DNA of 64,000 bases from Bacteroidota bacterium (GCA_023394415.1 JAEXAR010000001.1:124001-188000), one strand, 5' to 3'. Positions 34,599 through 43,608 are shown, counted from the stretch's first letter. Translations and numbers: made by a program. The notes: generated by a model from the letters alone, not told the origin.

Positions 34599-35129
34599 TT
34601 AATTTTTGTCTTTTAATTTTTTTAAAGCTTCCCAACGCGGATCAATCTCCTCTTTGTCGGTTTCTTCGTTTTCTGCTTCTTTGGGACTGTATTTGTCAAG
34701 AATTTCCAAATCTTCATCGTCAATATTTGCCGATACTTTTTTCATCGGAATTGATAAGATCACATCTTCGTAAATCAACTGTGCCACATTGAAAGCGTGA
34801 TCTGTGCTTGGGATGGTTATTACATCTTCATCGCTATCATCATACTCTTCACCAAATTTCACCAAAACCTTTATTTCATGTTCAATAGGATGGTCAAACT
34901 CTTCATTGCTGATATCGCAAACGAGTGTTACGAGGCCTTTTGTTTTAATCCAAAATTCAAGAAACGTGGAGTGTTTATCCATCAACACATCTGCTTTGAT
35001 TCTTGGGTTTGTAAATTCCTGTTCAGTCTCAAAAAGTTCAAAGAACGCTTTATCTATCTCAAATTTGAACTCGTGTTTTCCTTCCTTCAGTCCGGAAAAT
35101 ACAACTTCGTAGTTTCTAAACTTGTCCAT
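34599..35129 (-). CDS. DUF177 (YceD-like) protein
   Basis: A 176-residue acidic protein of the DUF177/YceD family, which almost always precedes rpmF, as here. Family features are VLMDKHSTFLEFWIKTKGLV, TLVCDISNEEFDHPI and the C-terminal acidic region that ends EEIDPRWEALKKLKDKN. Relatives take part in 23S rRNA/large-subunit metabolism in plants and are of unclear role in E. coli. I start it at 35129 (MDKFRNYEVVFSG); an extension to 35171 is not conserved-looking. Confidence 0.88.
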   Translation of the reverse strand: MDKFRNYEVVFSGLKEGKHEFKFEIDKAFFELFETEQEFTNPRIKADVLMDKHSTFLEFWIKTKGLVTLVCDISNEEFDHPIEHEIKVLVKFGEEYDDSDEDVITIPSTDHAFNVAQLIYEDVILSIPMKKVSANIDDEDLEILDKYSPKEAENEETDKEEIDPRWEALKKLKDKN

Positions 35130-35225
35130 AAAATGAGGTTGCAAAAATATGCATTTTTTTTGAATTAGCAAATAAATTTTTGTTTCAAGTTTGGAGTTTC
35201 TGGTTTCAAGTTAAAATATTAACCA

Positions 35226-36317
35226 TTAACCCCCTGTTTCTTCCGGCAAGTCTTCATCTATACCGTTATCTGATGCCATTTTCTTCGGTTGTAAACGGTT
35301 ATTTATAAGATCACTATACTCGCTACGATTTTTGAAAATTTTAATTCCCATAAAAATCGCTTCACTAAAGCTTCTCTCGTCAGCAATGTTTTGCCCAGCA
35401 ATATCGTATGCTACACCATGATCCGGTGATGTTCTAATGAAAGGTAAACCTGCAGTGTAGTTTACGCCTTCTTCATAAGCCAAAGTTTTAAAGGGTGCAA
35501 GTCCTTGATCGTGATACATTGCTAAAACTGCATCATAGTTTTTATATTTATTGGGCTGAAAAAAACTGTCAGCAGGAAAAGGACCAAATGCCATAATTCC
35601 ATTATCGAAAAGTTCTTTAATGGCAGGTTCAATAATTTCAATTTCTTCTTTTCCAATAGCGCCACCATCTCCGGAATGAGGATTTAAACCTAAGACGGCA
35701 ATTTTTGGTTTTTGTACTTGAAAATCCTCAACCAAACACTGATTCAGCAACTTTATCTGTTTTTTAATTTTTTCTTTCGAAATGTTGGCAGCAACATCAG
35801 AAATGGGAATGTGATGGGTAGATACAGCAACTTTCAAATCATCTGTTACTAAAAACATTAATCCTTTTTTGCCAAATTTTTCTTCAAGATAACCGGTGTG
35901 TCCAGCGTGTTTGAAGCCTTGCTTCAGCATTTCATCTTTGTTGATGGGAGCAGTAACCAAAATGTCTATATCACCATTCATCAGAGCATTTGTAGCAGCT
36001 TCCAAAGAATCAATTGCCATTTTGGTAGACTCTTCAGTTGGTTTGCCTAAATCTACATTAACATTATCTTTCCAAAGATTTACCATATTCAATTTACCTG
36101 CTTGTGCTTGCGAGGCTTCAGTAATATAATTGAAATTAACCTGAAGTTTGAAAATGTTTTTTTGATAGGTGAACAGTTTTCCCGAACCGAAAATAACCGG
36201 TGTGAAAAAATCTGTAATCGATTTATCATTAAGGGCTTTCATAATAATTTCAGGACCGATACCATTGAAATCTCCTACAGAAATACCGACTCTCACTTTG
36301 GGATGTTTAGAACTCAT
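35226..36317 (-). CDS. pdxA: 4-hydroxythreonine-4-phosphate dehydrogenase
   Basis: A 363-residue enzyme of vitamin B6 (pyridoxal phosphate) synthesis, oxidising 4-phosphohydroxy-threonine. Marks are VGISVGDFNGIGPEIIMKAL at the N-terminus, LVTAPINKDEM, HAGHTGYLEEKFG with a metal His, ALGLNPHSGDGGAIG-like VLGLNPHSGDGG, and AMYHDQGLAPFKTLAYEEGV. The C-terminal RTSPDHGVAYDIAGQNIADE is intact. It is divergent from ribE. Confidence 0.95.
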   Translation of the reverse strand: MSSKHPKVRVGISVGDFNGIGPEIIMKALNDKSITDFFTPVIFGSGKLFTYQKNIFKLQVNFNYITEASQAQAGKLNMVNLWKDNVNVDLGKPTEESTKMAIDSLEAATNALMNGDIDILVTAPINKDEMLKQGFKHAGHTGYLEEKFGKKGLMFLVTDDLKVAVSTHHIPISDVAANISKEKIKKQIKLLNQCLVEDFQVQKPKIAVLGLNPHSGDGGAIGKEEIEIIEPAIKELFDNGIMAFGPFPADSFFQPNKYKNYDAVLAMYHDQGLAPFKTLAYEEGVNYTAGLPFIRTSPDHGVAYDIAGQNIADERSFSEAIFMGIKIFKNRSEYSDLINNRLQPKKMASDNGIDEDLPEETGG

Positions 36318-36327
36318 AATTATTGGT

Positions 36328-36363
36328 TATCTTTGAAAAAGAATTGACGAATTTACAAATTTA
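36328..36363. promoter_or_regulatory. Divergent pdxA/ribE promoter boxes
   Basis: A plus-strand TATCTTTG (36328-36335) lies upstream of ribE, and a minus-strand TAAATTTG (36356-36363 on the plus strand) lies upstream of pdxA. Both match TAnnTTTG. The minus-strand box sits within the ribE leader, so the two transcripts overlap at their 5' ends. Confidence 0.5.
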
Positions 36364-36377
36364 GCAAAAACTATCTT

Positions 36378-36977
36378 ATGTTCACGGGAATTATTGAAGC
36401 TGTAGGTAAAGTAGAAAATATAGAAAAAAAGGGTTCTAACATAAATTTCATATTGAGTTGTCCTTTTACTAACGAACTGAAAATCGACCAAAGCCTAGCG
36501 CATAACGGATGCTGTCTCACAGTTGTTGAGATTAATGGCGCACAATACACGGTAACAGCTATTGATGAAACTTTGGAAAAAACAAATCTCGGAAAATGGG
36601 AAGTTGGAACCATTGTGAATCTTGAACGCTGTATGAAAATGGATGGAAGATTAGATGGGCATATTGTACAAGGGCATGTGGATAAAACTGGCGAGGTTAT
36701 TGCTATCGAAAATAAGGATGGGAGTTACTTTATCACCTTTCAGTACGATAACAGCGGCGATTTTATTACAGTTCCACAGGGTTCTATCACTGTGAACGGT
36801 ATTAGTTTAACCGTGGCTAATAGCAATAATAATCAGTTTTCTGTGGCAATAATACCCTATACTTGGGAATTTACCAATATGAAACATCTGACAATAGGCG
36901 ATAAAGTAAACCTTGAATTCGATATCATAGGAAAATATATTGCTAAACTAATGTCAAAACAGAATGCCATTAAGTAA
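36378..36977 (+). CDS. ribE: Riboflavin synthase alpha subunit
   Basis: A 199-residue protein with two lumazine-binding halves, each opening with the family pattern: MFTGIIEAVGKVENIEK at the start and DGHIVQGHVDKTGEVI near residue 95. LAHNGCCLTVVEI and GSITVNGISLTVA are the paired ligand-site motifs. It converts two lumazine molecules to riboflavin. Its last 14 bases overlap the start of the histidine kinase gene. Confidence 0.95.
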   Translation: MFTGIIEAVGKVENIEKKGSNINFILSCPFTNELKIDQSLAHNGCCLTVVEINGAQYTVTAIDETLEKTNLGKWEVGTIVNLERCMKMDGRLDGHIVQGHVDKTGEVIAIENKDGSYFITFQYDNSGDFITVPQGSITVNGISLTVANSNNNQFSVAIIPYTWEFTNMKHLTIGDKVNLEFDIIGKYIAKLMSKQNAIK

Positions 36978-38418
36978 ATACAGAGGTTACAGTTTAAGAA
37001 ACAGAATTTTCTGGGGTTTTTTGATCATATGCTTGTTGAGTATTTTAGGCTCATCAGTTCTTTCATTTATCATTTTGAAGAACAATGCGATAGAGCAGAG
37101 TAGAACCGACCAGCAAAAAAAATCGGATGCATTGATGGCTTCTCTCGATTATGCTGTAAGCCACGAACAAATGAGTTCGGAGGATCTTCCAAAAGTTCTT
37201 GCCAACAAAATTTATGAAATTTCAGATATCAGCAAAGCGGATGTAATTATCTATGATTTAAAAGGTGATTATTTAGTTTCCAATAAAGAACCAAACCTTG
37301 TTTCACAAAAAAAACTTCCTATACCTTTAATTAATGATGTTTTGGGCGGCAATAAAAGAGTGGATTTTCAAACCTATGATGAGAAATTGCATGCCAATGT
37401 AATGTCTTCATATATGGTACTGAAAAACAACTCGCTTGAGCCAATTGGTATCGTTTATTTCCCTTACTATCACAGTGATGATGTGTATTTGGATGTTTTC
37501 AATAAATATGTTTTGTACATTATCATTGTGAACCTATTTATCATTATGTTTGCCATTTGGTTGAGTTGGATTATATCTAAAAACCTTACCAATGCTTTAA
37601 CAAAATTTTCAGAATTAATCAACCGCCTCACACTTTTTGATAAGGATATGAAACCAATTCGTTATTACAAAAATGATGAATTGAGCTCGTTAGTAAAATC
37701 TTATAACAAAATGATTCTACAAATTCAGGATCAGAAAGAAAGGCTTTCATTTACTGAAAAAGAACAGGCCTGGCGAGAAATGGCAAAACAAGTTGCACAC
37801 GAAGTAAAAAATCCTCTTACGCCAATGAAGCTTACCATCCAAAATTTCAAAAGAAAATTTGATCCTAATGATCCTGAGATTACGGATAAGGTAAATCAGA
37901 TGTCAGATTCTGTTGTGGAACAGATTGATTTAATTGCTACTGTTGCATCTGCATTTTCACAATTTGCACAATTGCCTGAAAAACACAACGAAACCTTTAA
38001 TCTGAATAAGGAGATGGATAGTATTGTGCGTATTTTTAATGATGAAAATATCTTTGTACACGCAAACCGTGATGATATTATGATCAATATGGATAAGATT
38101 TATCTAAACCGCATCATTACTAATCTTATTACCAACGCACAACAAGCCGCTGCAGAAGACCGAAAATCAATCATCAACGTTGATATGGAACAAAAGCAGA
38201 AACGTGTTGTCATTTCTGTTGATGATAATGGTATTGGGATTCCGGAAGAAATGTACGACCGAATTTTCGAGCCAAATTTCACATCTAAAAATTCAGGTAT
38301 GGGGCTCGGTCTTACTATGGTTCGCAAAATGGTAGAAGATTACAAAGGTGAAATCACCGTAAAATCAGAGCTTGACAAAGGCACTACATTCACCATTACG
38401 TTACCTACTAATATTTAA
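36964..38418 (+). CDS. NtrY-like sensor histidine kinase, no neighbouring regulator
   Basis: A 484-residue membrane kinase. One membrane helix lies near residues 17-38 and a second near 178-200, enclosing a sensor domain. A HAMP-like linker follows (SKNLTNALTKFSELINRLTL). The phosphoacceptor is His279 in QVAHEVKNPLTPMKLTIQNF. The catalytic domain shows NLITNAQQAAAE (N box), VDDNGIGIPEEMYDRIFEPN and SGMGLGLTMVRKMVEDYKG (G boxes). The HEVKNPLTP form is typical of NtrY-type kinases. No response regulator is beside it, so the partner is unknown. It overlaps ribE and shares a base with trmN6. Confidence 0.88.
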   Translation: MPLSKYRGYSLRNRIFWGFLIICLLSILGSSVLSFIILKNNAIEQSRTDQQKKSDALMASLDYAVSHEQMSSEDLPKVLANKIYEISDISKADVIIYDLKGDYLVSNKEPNLVSQKKLPIPLINDVLGGNKRVDFQTYDEKLHANVMSSYMVLKNNSLEPIGIVYFPYYHSDDVYLDVFNKYVLYIIIVNLFIIMFAIWLSWIISKNLTNALTKFSELINRLTLFDKDMKPIRYYKNDELSSLVKSYNKMILQIQDQKERLSFTEKEQAWREMAKQVAHEVKNPLTPMKLTIQNFKRKFDPNDPEITDKVNQMSDSVVEQIDLIATVASAFSQFAQLPEKHNETFNLNKEMDSIVRIFNDENIFVHANRDDIMINMDKIYLNRIITNLITNAQQAAAEDRKSIINVDMEQKQKRVVISVDDNGIGIPEEMYDRIFEPNFTSKNSGMGLGLTMVRKMVEDYKGEITVKSELDKGTTFTITLPTNI

Positions 38419-39113
38419 TGAAACCGTTCAAGTTTCAGAAATTCACAATTAATCAATCCAAAGAGGTCTTCCGTGTTGGTACTGATGGCGTTTTGCTGGG
38501 TGCTTTAGCCAATGTTTCGGGAAGAAATGAAGTTCTTGAAGTGGGAACGGGAACCGGGATAATCTCACTAATGTTAGCGCAAAGAAATTCCCAAACTCAA
38601 ATTACAGCTATTGATCTAAATGAAAATGCAGTAAATATAGCTGCAGAAAATTTCGAAAATTCTCCATTTGCAGAACGACTAAGAGTTATTGGTGGTGATT
38701 TCAAAAAATTTGAGTCTTATCAAAAGTTTGATTTTATAGTTTCAAATCCACCATATTTTGATGAGAACAGTTCCTCAAAAGACGTTCTGGCAAGGCAGAG
38801 GATAGAGCTTGATTTTTCAGATTTAATCAAAAAGTCATCGGAACTGATTTCTATTGATGGTGTTTTTTCAGTTATTATTCCCTTTGAATTTGGAGATGAA
38901 TTTACAGCAGAATGCCTTCACAATCAATTTCATTTAATCAGAAAAATTAATATTATAGGAATTGAAGGTTCTAAACCCAAACGGCTAATTTTGGAATTTT
39001 CTAAAACAGAATCTTCATTTACTGAAGAAAACTTCACCATCGAAAAATCTCCTCGTCAATATTCTAATCAATATTTACAAGTCACTCAAGATTTTCACAC
39101 TTTCGGAAAATGA
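38418..39113 (+). CDS. trmN6: tRNA1(Val) adenine(37)-N6-methyltransferase
   Basis: A 231-residue class I SAM-dependent methyltransferase of the YfiC/TrmN6 group. Marks are FRVGTDGVLLGALANVSGRN, motif I LEVGTGTGIISLMLA, and the base-flipping motif IVSNPPYFDENSS (about 110). It is expected to methylate adenosine 37 of tRNA-Val. The start overlaps the previous stop (TAATG), implying translational coupling with the kinase gene. Confidence 0.88.
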   Translation: MKPFKFQKFTINQSKEVFRVGTDGVLLGALANVSGRNEVLEVGTGTGIISLMLAQRNSQTQITAIDLNENAVNIAAENFENSPFAERLRVIGGDFKKFESYQKFDFIVSNPPYFDENSSSKDVLARQRIELDFSDLIKKSSELISIDGVFSVIIPFEFGDEFTAECLHNQFHLIRKINIIGIEGSKPKRLILEFSKTESSFTEENFTIEKSPRQYSNQYLQVTQDFHTFGK

Positions 39114-39114
39114 A

Positions 39115-39138
39115 AAAGTCCTGCAAACGCAAGACTTT
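39115..39138. terminator. Terminator between convergent trmN6 and ftsE
   Basis: AAAGTCCTGC (39115-39124) pairs with GCAAGACTTT (39129-39138) with one mismatch and an AAAC loop. The better T run is on the minus strand, so it mainly ends the ftsE transcript. Confidence 0.75.
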
Positions 39139-39164
39139 GGGTATGTTATATTATGCTATTAATT

Positions 39165-39875
39165 TTATTCAAAAAGTTCCGTAGTTTCCATTACGGTTAC
39201 TGCTCCATCTTCGCATTTTATTGCTTCGCCCGGAAAATTGTGAATCATATGATAATCGTGGGTTGCCATAACTACAGCAGAATTGTTTTCTTGTGCTACT
39301 CTTTTCAGCAAAGTCATAATTTCATTAGAAGTTTCAGGATCTAGGTTTCCTGTAGGTTCATCTGCTAAAATTAGTTCAGGATGGTTTAAGAGAGCTCTTG
39401 CAATGGCAACACGCTGCTGTTCACCACCAGAAAGTTCGTGAGGCATTTTGTGTTTTTTGCTCTTCATCCCTACGCTTCCTAACACTTCATTTATTCGGTC
39501 GTCAATTTTTGTAGAATCTTTCCAGCCTGTAGCTTCCAAAACGAATTTTAAGTTTTTCTCCACCGTTCTATCCGACAATAGTTGGAAATCCTGAAAAACA
39601 ATCCCTAATTTTCTTCGCAAATCTGGGATTTGAGAAGTCTTTAAAGTAGCCAAGTCGAAACCTGCAACACTTCCTTTGCCCTGTTGCAATGGAATGTGAC
39701 CGTAAAGTGTTTTCAACAGTGAACTTTTACCCGAACCGGTTTTTCCGATGAGGTAGCAGAAACGCCCTTTTTTGATGTTCAGGTTTACATCGGTAAGCAC
39801 TGTGAAGTTTTTCTGCGCAATCCTTGCATTATGCAGGCTTATAATGTTGTCTCCAGAGATATTACTGTGTGGCAT
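39165..39875 (-). CDS. ftsE: Cell-division ABC ATPase FtsE-like
   Basis: A 236-residue ATP-binding-cassette protein: Walker A LIGKTGSGKSSLL (about 43-55), Q-loop GIVFQDFQLLSD, signature HELSGGEQQRVAIARALLNH (about 147-166), Walker B LILADEPTGNLDPE, and H-loop MATHDYHM. Sequence around VFQDFQLLSDRTV matches the FtsE group of the FtsEX complex, which regulates peptidoglycan hydrolysis at division. No ftsX is adjacent, so partner assignment rests on similarity; a LolD-like exporter ATPase is the alternative. Confidence 0.8.
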   Translation of the reverse strand: MPHSNISGDNIISLHNARIAQKNFTVLTDVNLNIKKGRFCYLIGKTGSGKSSLLKTLYGHIPLQQGKGSVAGFDLATLKTSQIPDLRRKLGIVFQDFQLLSDRTVEKNLKFVLEATGWKDSTKIDDRINEVLGSVGMKSKKHKMPHELSGGEQQRVAIARALLNHPELILADEPTGNLDPETSNEIMTLLKRVAQENNSAVVMATHDYHMIHNFPGEAIKCEDGAVTVMETTELFE

Positions 39876-39984
39876 TTTTATTAAATTAATAATGAAAAAT
39901 AAGAAATATTAATTTTCTTTCTATGGTTTCCAAAAGTAGTTAATTATTTACTTTTTCACCTAATTTTTATCAAATTTTAACAAC

Positions 39985-40016
39985 AAAAAATGCCTGAAAA
40001 ATCTCTTTTTCAAGCA
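39985..40016 (-). terminator. Intrinsic terminator of rpmH
   Basis: TGCCTGAAAAA (39991-40001) pairs with TTTTTCAAGCA (40006-40016) with one G-T pair; the A run at 39985-39990 gives T on the minus strand. Confidence 0.85.
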
Positions 40017-40040
40017 TATTTGTATATGATAATAGAAGAA

Positions 40041-40199
40041 TTATCTTTTAGCGCGTGCAGCACTAACGGTCAAACTCTTTCTGCCTTTTGCTCTTCTTGC
40101 AGCCAAAACTCTTCTACCGTTTGGCGTAGACATTCTTTCTCTGAAACCGTGCTTGTTTCTTTTCTTTCTTTCTGATGGTTGGAATGTTCTTTTGCTCAT
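40041..40199 (-). CDS. rpmH: 50S ribosomal protein L34
   Basis: A 52-residue basic protein read on the minus strand: MSKRTFQPSERKKRNKHGF, then RERMSTPNGRRVLAARRAKG, then RKSLTVSAARAKR. This is the universal L34 pattern, with the KRTFQPS start and the GRRVLAARRAKGR core. It stands alone between ftsE and the NrnA-like gene and ends in its own terminator. Confidence 0.98.
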   Translation of the reverse strand: MSKRTFQPSERKKRNKHGFRERMSTPNGRRVLAARRAKGRKSLTVSAARAKR

Positions 40200-40540
40200 T
40201 TCTAATATCTTTAGTGTAAAACTATATCTTGATTTTCAGACTGCAAAAATACAAATATTTTTTAACCCCACAAATTAAATTTTAAAAAATTCAAAGCTAT
40301 TATAATGTTGGATTATTTTGATGTAGATATGAAGAATGTTATGATGAATCAGATTTAAACTTTCTTGAATCATAGAATTTTATATCTGTGAAATATGAGG
40401 GTTATAAAATATGTTGCATTTATTTTCTTTTAATGCTTCAAGATTCAATCATTACGGAAATTATCCACAATTGATTAAAGTTCGGTCTTCTATATTCTCG
40501 CTTCCATCCCAAAAACCTACCTTTGCAAAAATCAAAATTT
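40200..40540. other. Intergenic region between rpmH and the NrnA-like gene
   Basis: About 340 AT-rich bases with no convincing gene. It must hold the divergent promoters. A plus-strand TACCTTTG (40518-40525) fits the -7 box of the phosphoesterase gene. A single consensus DnaA box, TTATCCACA, occurs at 40461-40469, but no cluster of boxes is present. Confidence 0.5.
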
Positions 40541-41548
40541 ATGTTCACAGCATCCGAACTTTTAGATATTAACCAACTTTTAATCCCAGAAAATAAAATT
40601 GCTATCATCACCCATTACAATCCTGATGGTGATGCTATCGGTTCTTCACTCGGGTTAAAGCATTATTTGAAAGCTAAAGGTTTGGATGCAGAAGTGGTGG
40701 TGCCTAATGATTTTCCAAAATTTCTGAAATGGATGCCGGAAGCCAAAAAAATTACCATTGCCGATTATAAACGTAAAAAAGCGTGGGAAATGATTGATGC
40801 GGCTGATGTTATTTTCATTCTAGATTTTAATGCATCACACAGAGCCGGAAATTTGGTTGCCCCTTGGATTGAAAGAGCAGAAGGTGTAAAGATCCTCATT
40901 GATCATCACCAACAGCCTGAAAATTTTGATTATGTATACTCTGATACTACCATTCCGGCAACATCACAAATGGTGTATCATTTTATTGATGAAATGCAAG
41001 AGAAACAACTCGTAAATAATGATATCGCAGAATGCTTATACACTGGAATTATGACAGATACCGGAGGTTTTCGCTTCCGTTCTACATCTTCTAAAACGCA
41101 CCATATTATTGCAGATTTAATCGAAAAAGGTGCTGATCCTGCGATGATTTCTTCCAATACATGGGACACCAACACTGTTTCACGTCTTCATCTTTTGTCA
41201 TTAATTTTAAGTAGAATTGAAGTTGTAAAGGACGGAAAAGTTGCCATTCTTTATCTTAAACGAGATGAATTGAAAGAATTCGGTTTTGAAAAAGGCGATA
41301 CCGAAGGTTTCGTGAATTACGGTCTCAGCATTGCCGGAACCAAAATGTCAGCTTTTTTTATGGAAGATTTGTATGAAGATTTCATTAAAATTTCATTTCG
41401 CTCTAAAGACGAAGTGGATGTGAACCAGTTCTCACGAAAATATTTCAACGGTGGCGGTCACATTAATGCAGCAGGAGGAAAATATTTTGAAAGCATTTAT
41501 GAGACCATAGAAGATTTTAAAGAAAAAATTGAAGAAGAAAATTTCTAA
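40541..41548 (+). CDS. DHH-family phosphoesterase (NrnA-like oligoribonuclease/pAp phosphatase)
   Basis: A 335-residue protein with the DHH domain (ITHYNPDGDAIGSSLGLKHY near residue 25, DFNASHRAGN, and the DHH motif ILIDHHQQPENFD near 120) and the C-terminal DHHA1 domain with NGGGHINAAGGKYF. This set fits NrnA, which degrades short RNA fragments and pAp. I start it at 40541 (MFTASELLD); an alternative start six codons upstream lacks support. Confidence 0.9.
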   Translation: MFTASELLDINQLLIPENKIAIITHYNPDGDAIGSSLGLKHYLKAKGLDAEVVVPNDFPKFLKWMPEAKKITIADYKRKKAWEMIDAADVIFILDFNASHRAGNLVAPWIERAEGVKILIDHHQQPENFDYVYSDTTIPATSQMVYHFIDEMQEKQLVNNDIAECLYTGIMTDTGGFRFRSTSSKTHHIIADLIEKGADPAMISSNTWDTNTVSRLHLLSLILSRIEVVKDGKVAILYLKRDELKEFGFEKGDTEGFVNYGLSIAGTKMSAFFMEDLYEDFIKISFRSKDEVDVNQFSRKYFNGGGHINAAGGKYFESIYETIEDFKEKIEEENF

Positions 41549-41559
41549 TATAAGTGAAA

Positions 41560-42093
41560 ATGAAAAAAGTTTTATTTCTATCGCTGTTAGCACCTATGTT
41601 ATGGTTTGCGCAAAGCAATGAATTGTCCCAAAAATTTAAAGTAGAAGCAGGATTTCAAGGTCTTAATTTTGGTTTTGAGCAACCTTTGTCCAAAAAAATG
41701 CTTTTAGACATTAATGCCGGAATTGGAGGTCGTGTAAATATTCCTGCTGGGAGTTCTATTGAGTACAGGCTTGGCGTTACTTCGTCGGAAACTTATTTAT
41801 CTTCGTTTTTCAGAACGCAACTCCGTTATTATTTTAACAGAGATGAAAGGGCAGCAAGAAATCACAGTTTAGAAAACAACTCAGGAAGTTTTATAGGTTT
41901 TCAAACCAAAATGGTTTTTAATAAAAGTGTTGATGATGTTTTGGTTAGCGATGTTCATTTTGGCCAGCAACTTCCTTTGGGTAAGCATTGGATTTACAGA
42001 TATCATTTAGGAGTTGGTTTAGGGTTTAATTTGGCACAAGGGATGGGTGCTTTTTATCCTGCTGTAGGTTCTACTTTTGGATATGTTTTTTAA
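41560..42093 (+). CDS. Secreted hypothetical protein, possible small outer-membrane barrel
   Basis: A 177-residue protein with a signal peptide (MKKVLFLSLLAPMLWFAQS). The mature part shows alternating barrel-like strands (FKVEAGFQGLNFGFEQPL, YLSSFFRTQLRYYFN, GKHWIYRYHLGVGLGFNL) and ends in a phenylalanine-type terminal strand (VGSTFGYVF), typical of outer-membrane proteins. No family is recognised. It follows the phosphoesterase gene by 11 bases and is probably cotranscribed. Confidence 0.7.
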   Translation: MKKVLFLSLLAPMLWFAQSNELSQKFKVEAGFQGLNFGFEQPLSKKMLLDINAGIGGRVNIPAGSSIEYRLGVTSSETYLSSFFRTQLRYYFNRDERAARNHSLENNSGSFIGFQTKMVFNKSVDDVLVSDVHFGQQLPLGKHWIYRYHLGVGLGFNLAQGMGAFYPAVGSTFGYVF

Positions 42094-42147
42094 AAAAAAT
42101 AACAATCGCTCAATTTGGGGTTGTTTACTTTTAATAGGCGCTTAATT

Positions 42148-42432
42148 ATGAAAATGTTCAATCAATTTTTTAGTGAATTAAACGAATACTTAAAAAATTG
42201 GTCTTCTGTAGACAGAGAAGAATGGTTGAGGAGAATTTCAGCTATTTTTGGATTTATTTCAATTTTAATTTTTCTGATTTTCATTTGGAAAAACCATCAA
42301 CCAGATTTTATAAGAGAATTGCCCAAAATTGCCAATCGTTTATTGAGGTATTTTCTGTGTGTTATTGTTTTTCTTATTATATTTTCTTTGTCATTCCATA
42401 TTTTAAAATTCTTTTTTCTACGAAAAAAGTAA
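42148..42432 (+). CDS. Small membrane protein, unrecognised
   Basis: A 94-residue protein with two predicted membrane helices (ISAIFGFISILIFLIFIW, about 30-48, and FLCVIVFLIIFSLSFHILKF, about 71-90) flanked by charged residues (VDREEWLRR; FLRKK). No family is recognised. Its 3' end overlaps the DUF1304 gene on the other strand by 15 bases. The helix pattern with positive flanks supports a real gene. Confidence 0.5.
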   Translation: MKMFNQFFSELNEYLKNWSSVDREEWLRRISAIFGFISILIFLIFIWKNHQPDFIRELPKIANRLLRYFLCVIVFLIIFSLSFHILKFFFLRKK

Positions 42433-42784
42433 TGCAGCTAAAGCTAAAATCGCAGGTAACGCCTGTACAAAAAATATTTTTCTGGAAGCGGTGATTGCAC
42501 CGTAAACTCCTGCAACAATCACACATCCTAGAAAGAAAACAGCCACGTTTTTCGACCAAATTTCATCAGAAATCATGAGTGACCAAACTAAGCCTGCCGC
42601 AAGAAAGCCATTATACAAACCTTGATTTTTTTGCCAAACCTTTTGTAGGTTTAAAAAGATCTTCCGGTAAAGAGCCTTTGAATGTTTTTTTACCAATGGT
42701 TTCCCAGGCAAACATTTCAAAATAACAAATATAGAAATGTTCTAGTGCCACGATGATGATTAATATCTTAGAGATAAGCTCCAT
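42418..42784 (-). pseudogene. DUF1304 membrane protein gene with a single-base frameshift
   Basis: From ATG at 42784 the frame reads MELISKILIIIVALEHFYIC, then YFEMFAWETIGKKTFKGSLP, then EDLFKPTKGLAK, and then leaves frame. The remainder, in another frame down to 42418, continues exactly as the family does: NQGLYNGFLAAGLVWSLM through LPAILALAALLFS. The break is at a run of seven T at 42626-42632 (A on the coding strand). With six bases the protein would be an intact DUF1304 member of 121 residues with about four membrane helices. Confidence 0.85.
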
Positions 42785-42817
42785 ATTCTTGAATTGTTTT
42801 TAATGTATTGGAATTGA

Positions 42818-43606
42818 TTAAAAAACAAAATGTTTCGGCAAATTATGCAATAGTTCGGTGTTGATAATTGCAGCACAAATTTCTGGCTTTTCCCAATGTC
42901 CGTTGTGGCCGCAATCCAAAACATAAGATTTAAGATTGGTTTTATCAGGGAGATTTTTAATCATCACATCGGTTTTCACTGCATTATCGTGTTTTCCTGC
43001 AATAATTAAAATCTTGGCATCCAGATTTTCGAGAACTGCTTTTTTATCAGTACGCTCTATCATTCCTTTTACACAGGCTAAAGCACCTTCGGGTTTTGTA
43101 GAAAGTGCAATTTCCTTTGCCAGCTCTATTTTACCTTCCAGAATATCCTTTTCGTTCGGATTAAAAAGATTGGGAATTCCTGCGCTGACATAAGTTTTAA
43201 AGTTTTCTAAAATAATCCTAAAGCTTTTTCGGCGTTGCTCTTTCTTTTCCTCATCATCAGGATAATAGGTTGAAAAAAATAAAGTAAGAGATTTTAAAGC
43301 GCCCGGAAATTTTTCTGCAAACGCCAACGAAGTATAACCTCCCATCGAATGTCCTAAAAGATGAAAATGATCCAACTTTAGTTTGTCGGTTACTTCTTTT
43401 ACCTTATCAGCCATCAGTTCCATGGTGTGTATGTCACCAAATATTTCGGAACGTCCGTGTCCGGGTAAATCAATCTTTATAAGCCTGAATTTTTTAGACA
43501 AATAAATTTCCAAATCTTCCCAAATGAGTAAATTTTCCATAAAACCATGAAGCAATACAAGGTTTTCTTTTCCGGAGCCGGAGATTTCGTAATTCAGCAT
43601 CATCAA
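42818..43606 (-). CDS. Alpha/beta-fold hydrolase
   Basis: A 262-residue hydrolase. The oxyanion loop is LVLLHGFMEN, the nucleophile elbow is LLGHSMGGYTSLAF (Ser about 87), the acid is near KILIIAGKHDNAVK (about 205), and the His is in LDCGHNGHWEKPE (about 235). It resembles small esterases of the MhpC/BioH type; the substrate is unknown. The lipoprotein gene on the same strand ends two bases upstream of its start, so the two are cotranscribed. Confidence 0.85.
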   Translation of the reverse strand: MMMLNYEISGSGKENLVLLHGFMENLLIWEDLEIYLSKKFRLIKIDLPGHGRSEIFGDIHTMELMADKVKEVTDKLKLDHFHLLGHSMGGYTSLAFAEKFPGALKSLTLFFSTYYPDDEEKKEQRRKSFRIILENFKTYVSAGIPNLFNPNEKDILEGKIELAKEIALSTKPEGALACVKGMIERTDKKAVLENLDAKILIIAGKHDNAVKTDVMIKNLPDKTNLKSYVLDCGHNGHWEKPEICAAIINTELLHNLPKHFVF

Positions 43607-43608
43607 AT

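Noticed and set aside
40461..40469. Perfect DnaA box TTATCCACA near rpmH, suggesting a replication origin
   Set aside because: Only one box, no cluster, no dnaA or other origin genes nearby; a nine-base match is expected by chance.
42198..42494. 98-codon plus-strand ORF overlapping the small membrane protein and the DUF1304 gene
   Set aside because: Runs out of frame through two better-supported genes and lacks membrane or family pattern.
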